From contig JAIQFH010000018.1 of assembly GCA_020073385.1 (NCBI GenBank), positions 50,278-114,277 on the forward strand: DNA of 64,000 bases. Direction: 5' to 3'. A model generated the notes under the pieces. It ran no database searches. It had not been told where the DNA came from and saw only the letters and a list, made by a program, of their open reading frames with translations. Source of the DNA: Terriglobia bacterium (GTDB lineage Bacteria; Acidobacteriota; Terriglobia; Terriglobales; Acidobacteriaceae). Position numbers and translations under genes: made by a program. Shown one piece after another: positions 43,611-51,567 of the stretch (positions within the stretch are counted from its first letter, which is position 1; each line of letters begins with the position of its first letter).

Positions 43611-45052
43611 TGTCGGTAGCACATGATATGTCCGGTTGAGATAGCACATGATATGTCCGCTTTGCGGGCGGTGAGGATGGGAGACCATGCGGAGCATGGA
43701 AGCTTATCCGACGGCCGCGATGGAGCGGGCGATGAAAGTACAGGACGTGATGTTGCAGGCGATGGCGAAGAAGATCACGTGGTGGCAGGCGGCGGAGATT
43801 CTGGGCATCAGCGACCGGCACATGCGGCGGTGGCGGGAGCGCTACGTGGAAGAGGGCTACAACGGGTTGCTGGACCGGCGGCGGGGCAAGCCGTCGCGTC
43901 GCCGGGTGCCGGTGGCGACGGTGGAGAAAGTGTTCGCGTTGTACCGGGAAAAGTATTTCGATCTGAACGTGCAGCACTTTCACGAGAAGTTGCAGGCCGA
44001 GCACGGGATCGAACTGAGTTACACCTGGGTGAAGCAGGCACTGCAGGGAGCGGGGCTGGTGGGCCGCGGACGCAAGCGCGGGGCGCATCGCAAGCGCCGT
44101 GAGCGGCGGCCGTTGCCGGGGATGCTGTTGCATATCGACGGCAGCCGCCATCAGTGGTTTCAGGACGAACGCTGGTACGACCTGATCGTGATTTTGGACG
44201 ACGCCAGCAGCGAGATCCATTACGCGCAACTGGTGGAGGAGGAGTCCACGGTGACGGTGATGGCGGGATTGCGCGCAGTGATCGAGCGCAAGGGGGTGTT
44301 CTGCGCCTTATACAGCGATCGCGGCAGCCATTTCTGGCTCACGCCGAAGGTGGGGGCAAAGTGGATCCGCATCGGCTGACCCAGGTGGGACGGGCGCTGC
44401 GCGAGCTGGGGATCGGGATGATCCCAGCATACTCGCCGCAAGCGCGGGGGCGCAGCGAGCGCAGCTTCGGCACCTGGCAGGGACGATTGCCGCAGGAGTT
44501 AAGGCTGCATAAAATCGGCAGCCTGGAAGCCGCCAATGTATTTCTACGCGAACACTATATCGCCGCGTTCAACCGGCGATTTCAGGTCGCGCCGGCGCAG
44601 CGGGGGAATGCTTTTTTGGCCTGTCGTGGACGCGATCTCGATCGGGTGTTCTCGCTCCAGTTCGAGCGGGCCGTGAATCGTGACAACACGGTCAGCTTTC
44701 AGAATCTGAGCCTGCAAATCGCAGCCGTGCGCTGGCGAGCCACGCTGGCGGGCTGCCAGGTCACGGTGCATCAGCACTTGGATGGAACTCTCAGCCTCAC
44801 CCACGGGCCGCACTTGCTGGGACGCTACACGGCCGAAGGGGTGGCGCAGAGCGCAACAAAAATACCGGCGCCACGGGCTGTGGAAAAGCCGCGAGGTGGA
44901 AACGTCATAACCCCGACTTTCCCACCTCGCTTGGAAATCCCGCAAACTGCGCGGGATTCCCACTTTCCCACAGCCCCCACTGCTGCTGGTTAACTATGAA
45001 ACCGGACATTTCACTTGCTACGAAAAGCGGACATTTTAACTTGCTAACAACA
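43611..45052 (+). mobile_element. IS1202-like insertion sequence with doubled end repeats
   Basis: The element is 1442 bp. Its ends are imperfect inverted repeats starting TGT..TAGCA and containing ATGTCCG about 20 bases in. Each end has a second copy of the same motif about 28 bases further inside (left: TAGCACATGATATGTCCG at 43617 and again near 43645; right: CGGACATTT-ACTTGCTA twice). A 17-bp direct repeat flanks it. Long target duplications of this size are known for the IS1202 family (ISTde1-type members about 15-18 bp, from memory). It carries one transposase in two frames. Confidence 0.85.
43687..44993 (+). pseudogene. IS1202-family-like DDE transposase, split by a -1 frameshift
   Basis: Frame one (43687-44379) codes a helix-turn-helix domain (TWWQAAEILGISDRHMRRW, about residues 34-52) and the start of an rve-type DDE core with Asp151 (LHIDGSRH) and Asp211 (YSDRGSH). 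The protein then shifts by -1 at GTG GGG GCA around 44350-44356 and goes on in the frame ending at 44993, where the catalytic Glu lies in RGRSERSFGTWQGRL. The joined protein has about 435 residues. A run of five G at the shift point allows either loss of one G or programmed slippage; I favour a mutation but cannot exclude the other. Confidence 0.8.
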
Positions 45053-45069
45053 CCCCGATCCCAATTGCG
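45053..45069. repeat. Right 17-bp target duplication
   Basis: Second copy of CCCCGATCCCAATTGCG, directly after the insertion sequence end ...AACAACA. The rest of the HAD fragment follows in frame. Confidence 0.9.
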
Positions 45070-45190
45070 TTGCTCGCCTAAACCAGCTTATCGAACAAAG
45101 TGGCGCGAAGATTGTAGTAACTGGTGCCTGGCGAATGAGTCGAGGCGTCAACGAGCTTCAACAGCTATTGGTCAAATCAATCTGGGGCTA

Positions 45191-45921
45191 ATCTATCAAT
45201 TTAACCCTGATCCGATTCGGATGAAGAATTCCGGCATGAACGTCCGCTATCCGGAACGGGCCTTCGCCGTTGCCGCAGCGCGGCGAGTGGTACCCTCCAC
45301 ATACCAGCCCTTCGCGGCGCATGGTTCGCGCCGTGGCAGGTTGTTCGCTCGGGAAATGCGATCTGCCAAGTAATCGGCTAGTGGTTTACTTCCGGCAGGA
45401 GACGAGGTATGGTACGGCTACCGTCGGGGCTACCGAGAGGCGGTTTTTCGGAGCCAGGACGAATGTCAGTAGGACTGGCAAAATCAAGTGGGCCGATACG
45501 ACGATCTTTTAGTACCAGCGATTTAGCCTCTGTTTACGCGGGTCCAAGGACGGCGGTGTAGAATCCCTCCCTCTCCGCCAAGTGCTCAATTCATCCGCCG
45601 ATAACCCTTGAGAGGAGCGGGCGAATAGGGCCAGGCAAAACACCCGGCAGAAGAGCGCTTCTGCCTCTAAGTTCTCTCCAGGGCCCGCCCGCCAATTTAG
45701 CCACGCCTCGAGACGAAGATCTAAGGAATACCCATTGCGTGCGGTAATGTATCCTCCTTGGCTCGCAAGAGAGACACACATCCCGCGCACTGCCAGAGGC
45801 GCAAGGCAGCCATTCATCAGTTGATTGGATGAAAGATGGCTGATGGGCCGTCAGTGGAAGGCAGAGTCCAGTTAAGAGCTAAGACTCCTCCCTACAGTCG
45901 TGTATTCGGGCATTCAATGAG
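45191..45921. other. Gene-free mosaic stretch
   Basis: About 730 bases without a convincing gene between the HAD fragment and the PIN gene. It contains a tRNA-Ser-like 3' end at 45561-45580. Open frames such as 45509-45817 (minus) have no ribosome site and odd composition. Confidence 0.45.
45561..45580 (+). other. tRNA-Ser 3'-end-like relic, possible old attachment site
   Basis: GAATCCCTCCCTCTCCGCCA matches the end of many bacterial tRNA-Ser genes (T-arm 3' strand, acceptor strand, CCA). The bases before it do not make a complete tRNA. Such 20-base tRNA ends commonly remain as att sites, and two recombinase relics lie nearby. Confidence 0.45.
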
Positions 45922-46320
45922 CTACGACAGCAAACGGGCACGGCTGCCCTGTGCTTGCAGTAAAGAAACCGCCTTCGAGTCAAACGAGACAAATTCCTCG
46001 GCACCCAGCCACTCCCCTTCGTGGGCAATTACGCCATCCGCAAAATCCCCGCCCGCATCGAGCGCGGACAAGCCGGCCTCCAACGCGGTTCGATTCATTA
46101 CCACATTAGGGCTCCTCATGAGGCGGCGAATCGCGTCGGAAACATCGGTCGCTGATTTCCTGTAGCCTCGACGAAGCACCCACACGAATTCACAAAGAAC
46201 CGGCACCGGCACGGCAACGAGATCGGCTTCCGCCAAGATCTTTGCCGCTCGCCGGGCTTGATGAAGATCATCTTGAACAGCCGCGCGAATGAGCACGTTG
46301 GTATCGGCACTAACTTTCAT
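45922..46320 (-). CDS. PIN-domain ribonuclease toxin (VapC-like)
   Basis: The ATG at 46320 gives 132 residues of a PIN domain: SADTNVLIRAAV with the first Asp near residue 5, VLCEFVWVL with the conserved Glu near 44, and GGDFADGVIAHEGE with the Asp pair near 94-97. These acidic residues bind magnesium and cut RNA, often initiator tRNA. The start overlaps the antitoxin stop (ATGA), the standard toxin-antitoxin layout. The longer start five codons upstream is less likely. Confidence 0.88.
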   Translation of the reverse strand: MKVSADTNVLIRAAVQDDLHQARRAAKILAEADLVAVPVPVLCEFVWVLRRGYRKSATDVSDAIRRLMRSPNVVMNRTALEAGLSALDAGGDFADGVIAHEGEWLGAEEFVSFDSKAVSLLQAQGSRARLLS

Positions 46321-46568
46321 TTGGCCTTCGCCCATCCCTGGGTTGCGATCTCGCTCATCTCATCGATGGTGAATTTCGGCCCACGCCGCTGTGCCAGACA
46401 ACCAAAAAAGTCGGTAATAGCGCCATCTTGCGCCATCGCTCTCACGACGATCCGGCCGTCAGGCAGTTTGTCAGCCTCAATCTTCTCCCCGGGACTGACA
46501 CCAAGATGTTTGAGAAGATCCTGCTTCAATGTGACCTGCCCTTTAGCGGTAATGGTTAGAACGGTCAT
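46317..46568 (-). CDS. AbrB/MazE-type antitoxin
   Basis: The 83-residue protein begins with a swapped-hairpin AbrB fold: MTVLTITAKGQVTLKQDLLKHLGV in outline (the KGQVTLP-type strand is near residue 10), PGEKIEADKLPDGRIVVRAM. The C-terminal part (ITDFFGCLAQRRGPKFTIDEM) should wrap the toxin. An AGGAGA site precedes the ATG at 46568. AbrB-type antitoxins bind their own promoter, likely within 46569-46640, where AAGGCAATATTGCCTT forms a perfect palindrome near 46593. Confidence 0.88.
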   Translation of the reverse strand: MTVLTITAKGQVTLKQDLLKHLGVSPGEKIEADKLPDGRIVVRAMAQDGAITDFFGCLAQRRGPKFTIDEMSEIATQGWAKAK

Positions 46569-46592
46569 TCTGTCTCCTGAGCCAGTCTTAGT

Positions 46593-46608
46593 GTAAGGCA
46601 ATATTGCC
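46593..46608. promoter_or_regulatory. Palindromic operator candidate of the AbrB-PIN operon
   Basis: AAGGCAATATTGCCTT is a perfect 16-base palindrome 25 bases upstream of the antitoxin start. AbrB-fold antitoxins usually repress their own operon by binding such a site. Confidence 0.6.
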
Positions 46609-47270
46609 TTACTGTCAAGCTTATCGAAACCTGGCCGACACGGGATTCTTGGTATGGAACTGGAGGATGTCGATCGCAAGCGGCGATTCATCACAGTGCG
46701 GCTGAAGGGGCGTGCGATCAGCACCGTGTGCCCGTCAGCGACGATTTCTGGTCGATTTACGAAGAGTACTTGCGCAGCGAGCGCCGCGCGGCGCCGGACG
46801 TCCATGCCGTCTGGATTGCGTCGCGGAAAGGTCGAGGCAAGCCCCTTCGCTATGCGACCTTTGAGTCGGCCCTGAGCCACATCGGTCGAAAGGCAGGCAT
46901 CTCGGTTCATCCGCACCTGTTCCGCCACGCGCTCGCGCAAGGCGTACTGGAAGCCACTGGCAACATTAAGGTCGCGCGGGAGATTCTCGGACATTCACAT
47001 CTCAGCACGATAGCCGATCTATACCAGCGCGTCGATCAGCATGCAATGGTCACTGCGTTGGCTACCGCGAAGTCCAGCACTGGGCGAGCCAAGAAGCACC
47101 GATCGTGGCCATCAGCTAAAGCTGAACAGTACGTCTTCGACTATGACGATGAAACGATCTCGGAACTAGAGCAGGCCATTGCGAGGGCTTCCGGTATCGA
47201 GCCACGGGGTGGAGATTCTTGTGTCAGCGCTGATGTCGGCACTCGCGTCACGCCGCGCAAGTCGTGGTGA
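46606..47270 (+). pseudogene. Frameshifted, truncated tyrosine recombinase
   Basis: Two frames together code the C-terminal half of a XerC-like recombinase. The first (about 46650-46715) reads ELEDVDRKRRFITVRLKGRA; the second continues as QHRVPVSDDFWSIYEEYL and carries HPHLFRHALAQGVLEATG, AREILGHSHLSTIADLYQRV with the catalytic His, Arg and Tyr. The catalytic first Arg and core-binding domain are missing on the left, and the frame changes near 46715. A C-terminal tail of about 50 residues after the Tyr is long. A second old integration event is implied. Confidence 0.75.
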
Positions 47271-48171
47271 CTTGCGCGGCGGCCTCCGTGGCTTTGTGGT
47301 TGATAAATTCGGCGGCGCGTTGTGCGTGAGCGGCGGCGGTGAACACTGCTCGGTTGTCAGCAGCCAGGACTCTCAGCCAGGTTGCGATATAGGACGCATG
47401 ATCTTCGCGGGGCTCAAGATTAAGCTCCAGGTCGGAGCACAGGAACGCGGCCCCGAGTTCGGCGACCAGTTCTTCGACCGCGTAACCTTCGCTCCCAAAG
47501 CGATGCCCGCCGAAGTCACGGTCGAGCCGGGTCTTGCTGCCTGTCCAGTGGGTGCATTCATGGGCAAGCGTCGCGTAATAACTGTCCGCGTCCTGGAAAC
47601 TCTCGAATGGCGGCATCTGGATCGCATCGGCGGCGATGCTGTAAAACGCACGATTTCCGCCGTGCCGGATGGCTGCTCCCAGAGCTGCGAAGAACTTCTC
47701 CGCGTGCTCGACGCGGGCCACAGGGTCGAGTGCAGGTGCGGCTTTCGCGTAATAAACTTCCGCCAGGCCGTCGATCTGCTCGACATTGAAAACGGTGTAC
47801 CCCTTAAGGAATGGGATTTCCCGGTCGATTTCGTCGCCCGTCTTTTCATCGGTTTCCTTGCGGGTGATGCTGTCCGCGTAGACGACGAGCGAGCCTTTCT
47901 CGCCCTTGCGGATGTGAGCGTCAAGTTCCGATGCCTGTTTAAAGGTCATCCAGATGGGCGCCGCGAAGTTCTGCGCCATTGCGCTTGCCCACAGAGAGAG
48001 AACGTTGATTCCGCTGTAAGGCTTCCGGTTGTGGCGGAGTGGGCGCGTAATCCGTCCGGCTGCATGCTCGGCGTTCCACGGCCGAACCCAAGGCCTCACG
48101 CCTTTTTCCAAGTGGCTGACGATCTGGTTGGTAATCCGGGTGTAGATGTCCTGCTTTTCGGTTCTCTGCAT
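47248..48171 (-). CDS. ardC: ArdC-like antirestriction protein
   Basis: The ATG at 48171 with AGGAG gives 307 residues. The N-terminal ssDNA-binding domain (DUF1738-type) is seen as DIYTRITNQIVSHLEKGVRPW and GINVLSLW; the C-terminal zincin-like domain has the metal motif HECTH (about residue 204) in LAHECTHWTGSKTRLDR and a downstream Glu in AVEELVAELGAAFL. ArdC protects incoming single-stranded DNA from host restriction during conjugation, fitting its place on this element. A long inverted repeat lies in the divergent region upstream. Confidence 0.9.
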   Translation of the reverse strand: MQRTEKQDIYTRITNQIVSHLEKGVRPWVRPWNAEHAAGRITRPLRHNRKPYSGINVLSLWASAMAQNFAAPIWMTFKQASELDAHIRKGEKGSLVVYADSITRKETDEKTGDEIDREIPFLKGYTVFNVEQIDGLAEVYYAKAAPALDPVARVEHAEKFFAALGAAIRHGGNRAFYSIAADAIQMPPFESFQDADSYYATLAHECTHWTGSKTRLDRDFGGHRFGSEGYAVEELVAELGAAFLCSDLELNLEPREDHASYIATWLRVLAADNRAVFTAAAHAQRAAEFINHKATEAAAQVTTTCAA

Positions 48172-48189
48172 TGTTCTTCTCCTTTGCGA

Positions 48190-48352
48190 GCGTTTAAAAA
48201 ACTTCATTCCCTCGTAATGGAGAGGTGTTGTGCAGAGCGGCTCGAGCAGTCACAGGGCAGCCGGTTTGTGGCTGGCGACAGCTTTACCCTTGACGGCGAA
48301 AGGGCCGTCTCTGCTATGGGTTTCGAACGAGGGAATGAGGGGTTTAAAACGC
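48190..48352. promoter_or_regulatory. 26-base inverted repeat flanking a divergent promoter region
   Basis: Arms at 48190-48215 and 48327-48352 are reverse complements at 22 of 26 positions; the CATTCCCTCGT core is identical. Each arm lies 19-29 bases before the start of a divergent gene (ardC on the left, 48381 on the right). The layout suggests one regulator controlling both, or a shared leader element. Confidence 0.65.
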
Positions 48353-48380
48353 GGAGAGAACGAGGAGCCTAATAAAGAAG

Positions 48381-49322
48381 ATGACGACATTCCAGAAAGC
48401 AGAGGCACTGGCAGGCCAGCGCTACGACCGAGACAAGTTGCTTGTAGTGGTTGATGAGGTCACAACGCATTTCCGCATGCCGAACAGCTTCGAGAGATCG
48501 AAGATGCGGGCAGTCTGTCGATACTTGGCCGATGCTCTCGATCGCTGCAGAGGATCAACCCTGCAACAGCGTTGGAACGATTTTGAGAAGAGGTTTTGGC
48601 CGAAGTGGAAGTCTGGCGTCGATCGTCACGGCAGGGAGTATTGGACTTGGGGTGCACGCGTCCTGATTCCTGCGCGGATGATCGTTCCGAGTCTGAACAT
48701 GTTGTCCGACCTGCGGGTTAATCAGTGGATCGCGCATTTGCCCGAAGATCACCGACTGGCACAACAGCACAGGTCGATTTTGCAAGCGACTGATTCGATC
48801 ACATGGACGTCGGCTCACAGCCGCCAGCTGGCAGTTTCGAATGGACTGCGGATTCTACTCGTACGCGGTTACGATAGCCTCCACCATATAAAGGATGACG
48901 ATCTAAAGCTGCTGTCAGTTCGCTGGTCGAAGAGGACCGACGCGCTCGATGCTGCACTCTGCTCGCTCGGCGTGTTTTCTCGGACGCCGTGCGCACGCGC
49001 AGCCAAAGAAAAGTGCGGTCCCGGTTTTTCGACGCATGCTGGCCAGCCACGCGCAGCCTGCTGGCCGCGCGAGGTCACAGCGAACCTGCCGGACAGATTG
49101 CCGCCCGAGAGATCGAGATTGTCAGGATCAAAGGAGCATTGCAGAGAGCAGAAGAACTGGGCGATGATGTGGCCAGAATCAGGGCCATTCAAAGGCGTTA
49201 ATGGGCAGATGTCTTCTGAACAGCAGAGACGTCCACGTCGCGAACTCGCTTCTCGACTTGGTCCCTGTCGAACTGTCGCAATCAATGAAATAGCCTACAT
49301 TGCAATTCCCGCTGAGCGGTAA
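48381..49322 (+). CDS. Unknown protein, probably frameshifted after about residue 200
   Basis: The frame codes 313 residues. Up to about residue 200 the composition is normal and helical (FERSKMRAVCRYLADALDRC, GARVLIPARMIVPSLNMLSDL). After LCSLGVFSRTP it turns Cys/Pro/Arg-rich, while the -1 frame (48989-49201) reads as a normal helical protein with RFFDACWPATRSLLAARG and REIEIVRIKGALQRAEELGD. This suggests a frameshift near 48985. No family is recognised with certainty; it shares the divergent inverted repeat with ardC, so it is likely a mobile-element function. Confidence 0.5.
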   Translation: MTTFQKAEALAGQRYDRDKLLVVVDEVTTHFRMPNSFERSKMRAVCRYLADALDRCRGSTLQQRWNDFEKRFWPKWKSGVDRHGREYWTWGARVLIPARMIVPSLNMLSDLRVNQWIAHLPEDHRLAQQHRSILQATDSITWTSAHSRQLAVSNGLRILLVRGYDSLHHIKDDDLKLLSVRWSKRTDALDAALCSLGVFSRTPCARAAKEKCGPGFSTHAGQPRAACWPREVTANLPDRLPPERSRLSGSKEHCREQKNWAMMWPESGPFKGVNGQMSSEQQRRPRRELASRLGPCRTVAINEIAYIAIPAER

Positions 49323-50380
49323 ATCTGCGTGATGTAGCGCATGTCGCGCAGGCCTTCTTCGCCCGGCGATTGCGGCTCCTGCCCATTCTGGACGCAGTGG
49401 GAGAAGTGGTCTGCTTCGGCGAGGAAGTGCGAAGGGTCGCGGGCCGGGTTGAGTTCGTCCAGTTGCGCGCCGACATAATCAGCGCGCAGCCGCAGGCCTT
49501 CGTAGACGAAGGCCGAATCGACTTCGAGCCAGCCCTTAGATCCGTGAACGCGATAGAACCCTTCCATGTTGGCGCCGTAGGTAGTGTTGCAACTGGCTAC
49601 GATGCCGGAGGGGAATTTCATTGTCCAGGAGACATTTTCCTCCACTTCATTGAAGCGGCCGTCTTGATCGATGACCGAGGCAGTGGCCGCGATGTGCTCC
49701 GGTTCCTCGCCGGTCAGGTAACGGCATGCGTTGAGTGAGTAAATACCCACATCGAAGAGCGGCCCACCGCCGGCGAGTTTCTTGCTGAGTCGCCATTCGC
49801 CGGGCGCAATGTTGAAGCCGAAGGTACTCTCGATGGCCTGGACCCGGCCCAGGGCGCCCTGGCGGATGAGCCGGATTGCTCTCAGATTTGTGGGCTCGTA
49901 GTGGCAGCGATAGGCGATCATCAGCTTCACGCGGGCGGCCTTGCAAGCCGCGATCATCGCCTCAGCGTCGGCCACGCTGGTCGACATCGGCTTCTCGCAA
50001 AGCACGTGTTTGCCGGCTTTGGCGGCGCGGATCGTGTACTCGGCGTGCATCGAGTTGGGCAGTGCCACATAGACTGCATCGATGGCCGGGTTGTGCGCGA
50101 TTTCATCGAAGTTTTCGTAGTTGTAGATGGAGCTTGCAGCAATGCCGTACTCAGCTGCCATCCGCTCGGCCTTGTCGCGATGGCCGCTTACAAGCCCGGT
50201 GATCTGCGAGGTGGTAGCGCTGCGCACGGCGGGCATGAAATGACCCGCGATGCGGCCGAGGCCGATAACGCAGTAGCCGGTCTTCCGAGGGGCGGAGGCC
50301 CAGGCAGCCAGATTCGGGACAAACCGAACTGCCAGGCCGAGCGCGCTGACTCTGGCGAAGTCTCTACGTGTCAGATTCAT
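49295..50380 (-). CDS. Gfo/Idh/MocA-family oxidoreductase, Tat-exported
   Basis: The ATG at 50380 gives 361 residues. The N-terminus is a Tat signal (LTRRDFARVSALGLAV), unusual for most Gfo/Idh/MocA enzymes but normal for glucose-fructose oxidoreductase-like members. The Rossmann motif GLGRIAGHFMP follows near residue 40, then CEKPMSTSVADAEAMI with the catalytic-site EKP lysine near 125, and the C-terminal sheet (FNIAPGEWRLSKKLAGGGPLFDVGIYSLNACR in outline). Such periplasmic enzymes carry tightly bound NADP and oxidise sugars. It appears to be metabolic cargo. Confidence 0.85.
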   Translation of the reverse strand: MNLTRRDFARVSALGLAVRFVPNLAAWASAPRKTGYCVIGLGRIAGHFMPAVRSATTSQITGLVSGHRDKAERMAAEYGIAASSIYNYENFDEIAHNPAIDAVYVALPNSMHAEYTIRAAKAGKHVLCEKPMSTSVADAEAMIAACKAARVKLMIAYRCHYEPTNLRAIRLIRQGALGRVQAIESTFGFNIAPGEWRLSKKLAGGGPLFDVGIYSLNACRYLTGEEPEHIAATASVIDQDGRFNEVEENVSWTMKFPSGIVASCNTTYGANMEGFYRVHGSKGWLEVDSAFVYEGLRLRADYVGAQLDELNPARDPSHFLAEADHFSHCVQNGQEPQSPGEEGLRDMRYITQIYRSAGIAM

Positions 50381-50728
50381 GGCGATCGATTCTCGCTTTG
50401 AATGGTTCGGGCCCAACCGAATCACTATACTCAACTGCCTGTTCAGGACATAGTCGAAGAACCCTTCGGGGGGCGCCCCAGGTGCTACGGGGCGCTTGCA
50501 GTTTCCGGAGTGCTGGCTCGAGCAGATTGGATTCGCCGAAAGAAGCCTCGCGCAGGGCTGTAAGAGCGTGGCCCGCGCTGTGTTTCGTTTCCACGCCAAC
50601 GCGGGCCATCCTGCTAACAGCACAAATGTCGGATCCAAAACGCCGGCGCGGGCTTGAAAAGTAGTCCATCCTCTGGAGCTGCGCGGAGAGCCTGCAACTG
50701 AAGACGAACCATGAGGCAACTGGCTTGA

Positions 50729-51049
50729 TCAAGAAGCTGTTCCAGTCGGAGCCGAGCGACTCTCGATTGAACTAATTCTGCGCCACGGGAAATTGGATTT
50801 CGGGCATTTGGCCAAGGTTGAGTTCGCGTTTTGCCCCGGCGGGGCGATACCCCTCACGTTCATCCACCTGCGAATGGCAGCATAGGCCTGCTCAGCACTT
50901 TCATCGTCGAGGCCTCGGACAATGTACCCACAACCGCAAGGTTGGCACCGGAACCGTGAGGCAACGGTGTTTCTGCCAGCATAGAGGTGGAGCGGGCCTA
51001 GGCCTGATAGTAAGGCTGCGAACTGAACGCTGTTGGAGTGCTCATTCAT
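50729..51049 (-). CDS. Possible small protein with CxxC motif, unknown
   Basis: From an ATG at 51049 the frame codes 106 residues, with SRFRCQPCGCGYIVRG near the middle and SAEQAYAAIRRWMNVRGI after it. Ribosome-site support is weak. A damaged second copy of the SRFxCQPCG segment lies at 51156-51203, which suggests that the region once held a small repeated gene. Real coding status is uncertain. Confidence 0.3.
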   Translation of the reverse strand: MNEHSNSVQFAALLSGLGPLHLYAGRNTVASRFRCQPCGCGYIVRGLDDESAEQAYAAIRRWMNVRGIAPPGQNANSTLAKCPKSNFPWRRISSIESRSAPTGTAS

Positions 51050-51203
51050 CGAGAGAAGTCCTCTCTCGAAACGACTCTCGCCTCCCATGGCGGGTACCCA
51101 ACGAGCGATGGCTGGAAACAACAACTGGTCAGAGTGCGTTCCGACAACGAATCCTAACCGCAAGGTTGGCACCCGAACCGCGAGGGAACGGTGTAGCTAG
51201 CAT
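50932..51203. repeat. Direct duplication of about 48 bases
   Basis: AACCGCAAGGTTGGCACC...AACGGTGT occurs at 50932-50982 and 51156-51203 with about 85% identity. On the minus strand both read SRF-x-CQPCG in the same frame; the second copy then hits a stop. Confidence 0.6.
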
Positions 51204-51567
51204 CGCGGCGGCAAAGGGCAATGGTGAATAGTAGGGTGAGCATATGCAAATTCTCTTAAGCGTCGTCATCAGCGGGGAGCGGAAGATGCTTGGCGTTCCT
51301 TTGCAGCGGGTAATCGCTATCGTCAGCCGGTGCAGGTGGCACCTTCGATGGATCCGCGATCGACCTCAGAGAAGACCCGGAAATGTGGACGAATAATTCC
51401 GGGGGTGTCGGTCGAACTGGAAAACGAGAAAATCCTTCCGTTTCGTCGGTGTTAAGCAAGCCCAAGATAGCGGCGGGTAGCGCCGATGTGCCGGGTACAC
51501 GATAATAGAGTTGGCTGAGCTTGGGAGCGGAAATTCCGGAATTGAACGCAATCGTGAGGGAGCGCAT

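Larger units (their letters stand above)
43585..45190 (+). pseudogene. HAD-type (Swiss-Army-Knife-like) gene fragment split by an insertion sequence
   Basis: Removing the insertion (43611-45052) and one target copy joins the flanks into one frame: YDNPDPNC at 43585-43609 continues as VARLNQLIEQSGAKIVVTGAWR and ELQQLLVKSIWG to a TAA near 45190. That order (acidic D/P segment, VARLNxLxExxGAKIVVxxxWR, ELxxLL) is typical of the HAD domain found in Swiss Army Knife RNA repair proteins. The N-terminus with the nucleophile is missing, so the gene was already a fragment joined to the recombinase relic. The restored frame supports the insertion model. Confidence 0.6.
50381..51567. other. Gene-poor stretch with hairpins and a duplicated module
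   Basis: About 1.2 kb without a firm gene. It holds two hairpins (GCGCCCC/GGGGCGC at 50473-50495; GGCCCGCG/CGCGGGCC at 50570-50607) and a 48-51 base duplication. One weak open frame (50729-51049) is listed separately. Confidence 0.45.

Noticed and set aside
45509..45817. Open frame of 102 residues on the minus strand
   Set aside because: It covers the tRNA-Ser-like relic and has no sensible domain or ribosome site.
47179..48372. Plus-strand open frame of 397 residues opposite ardC
   Set aside because: It is fully antisense to ardC, whose HECTH motif and ribosome site are clear.
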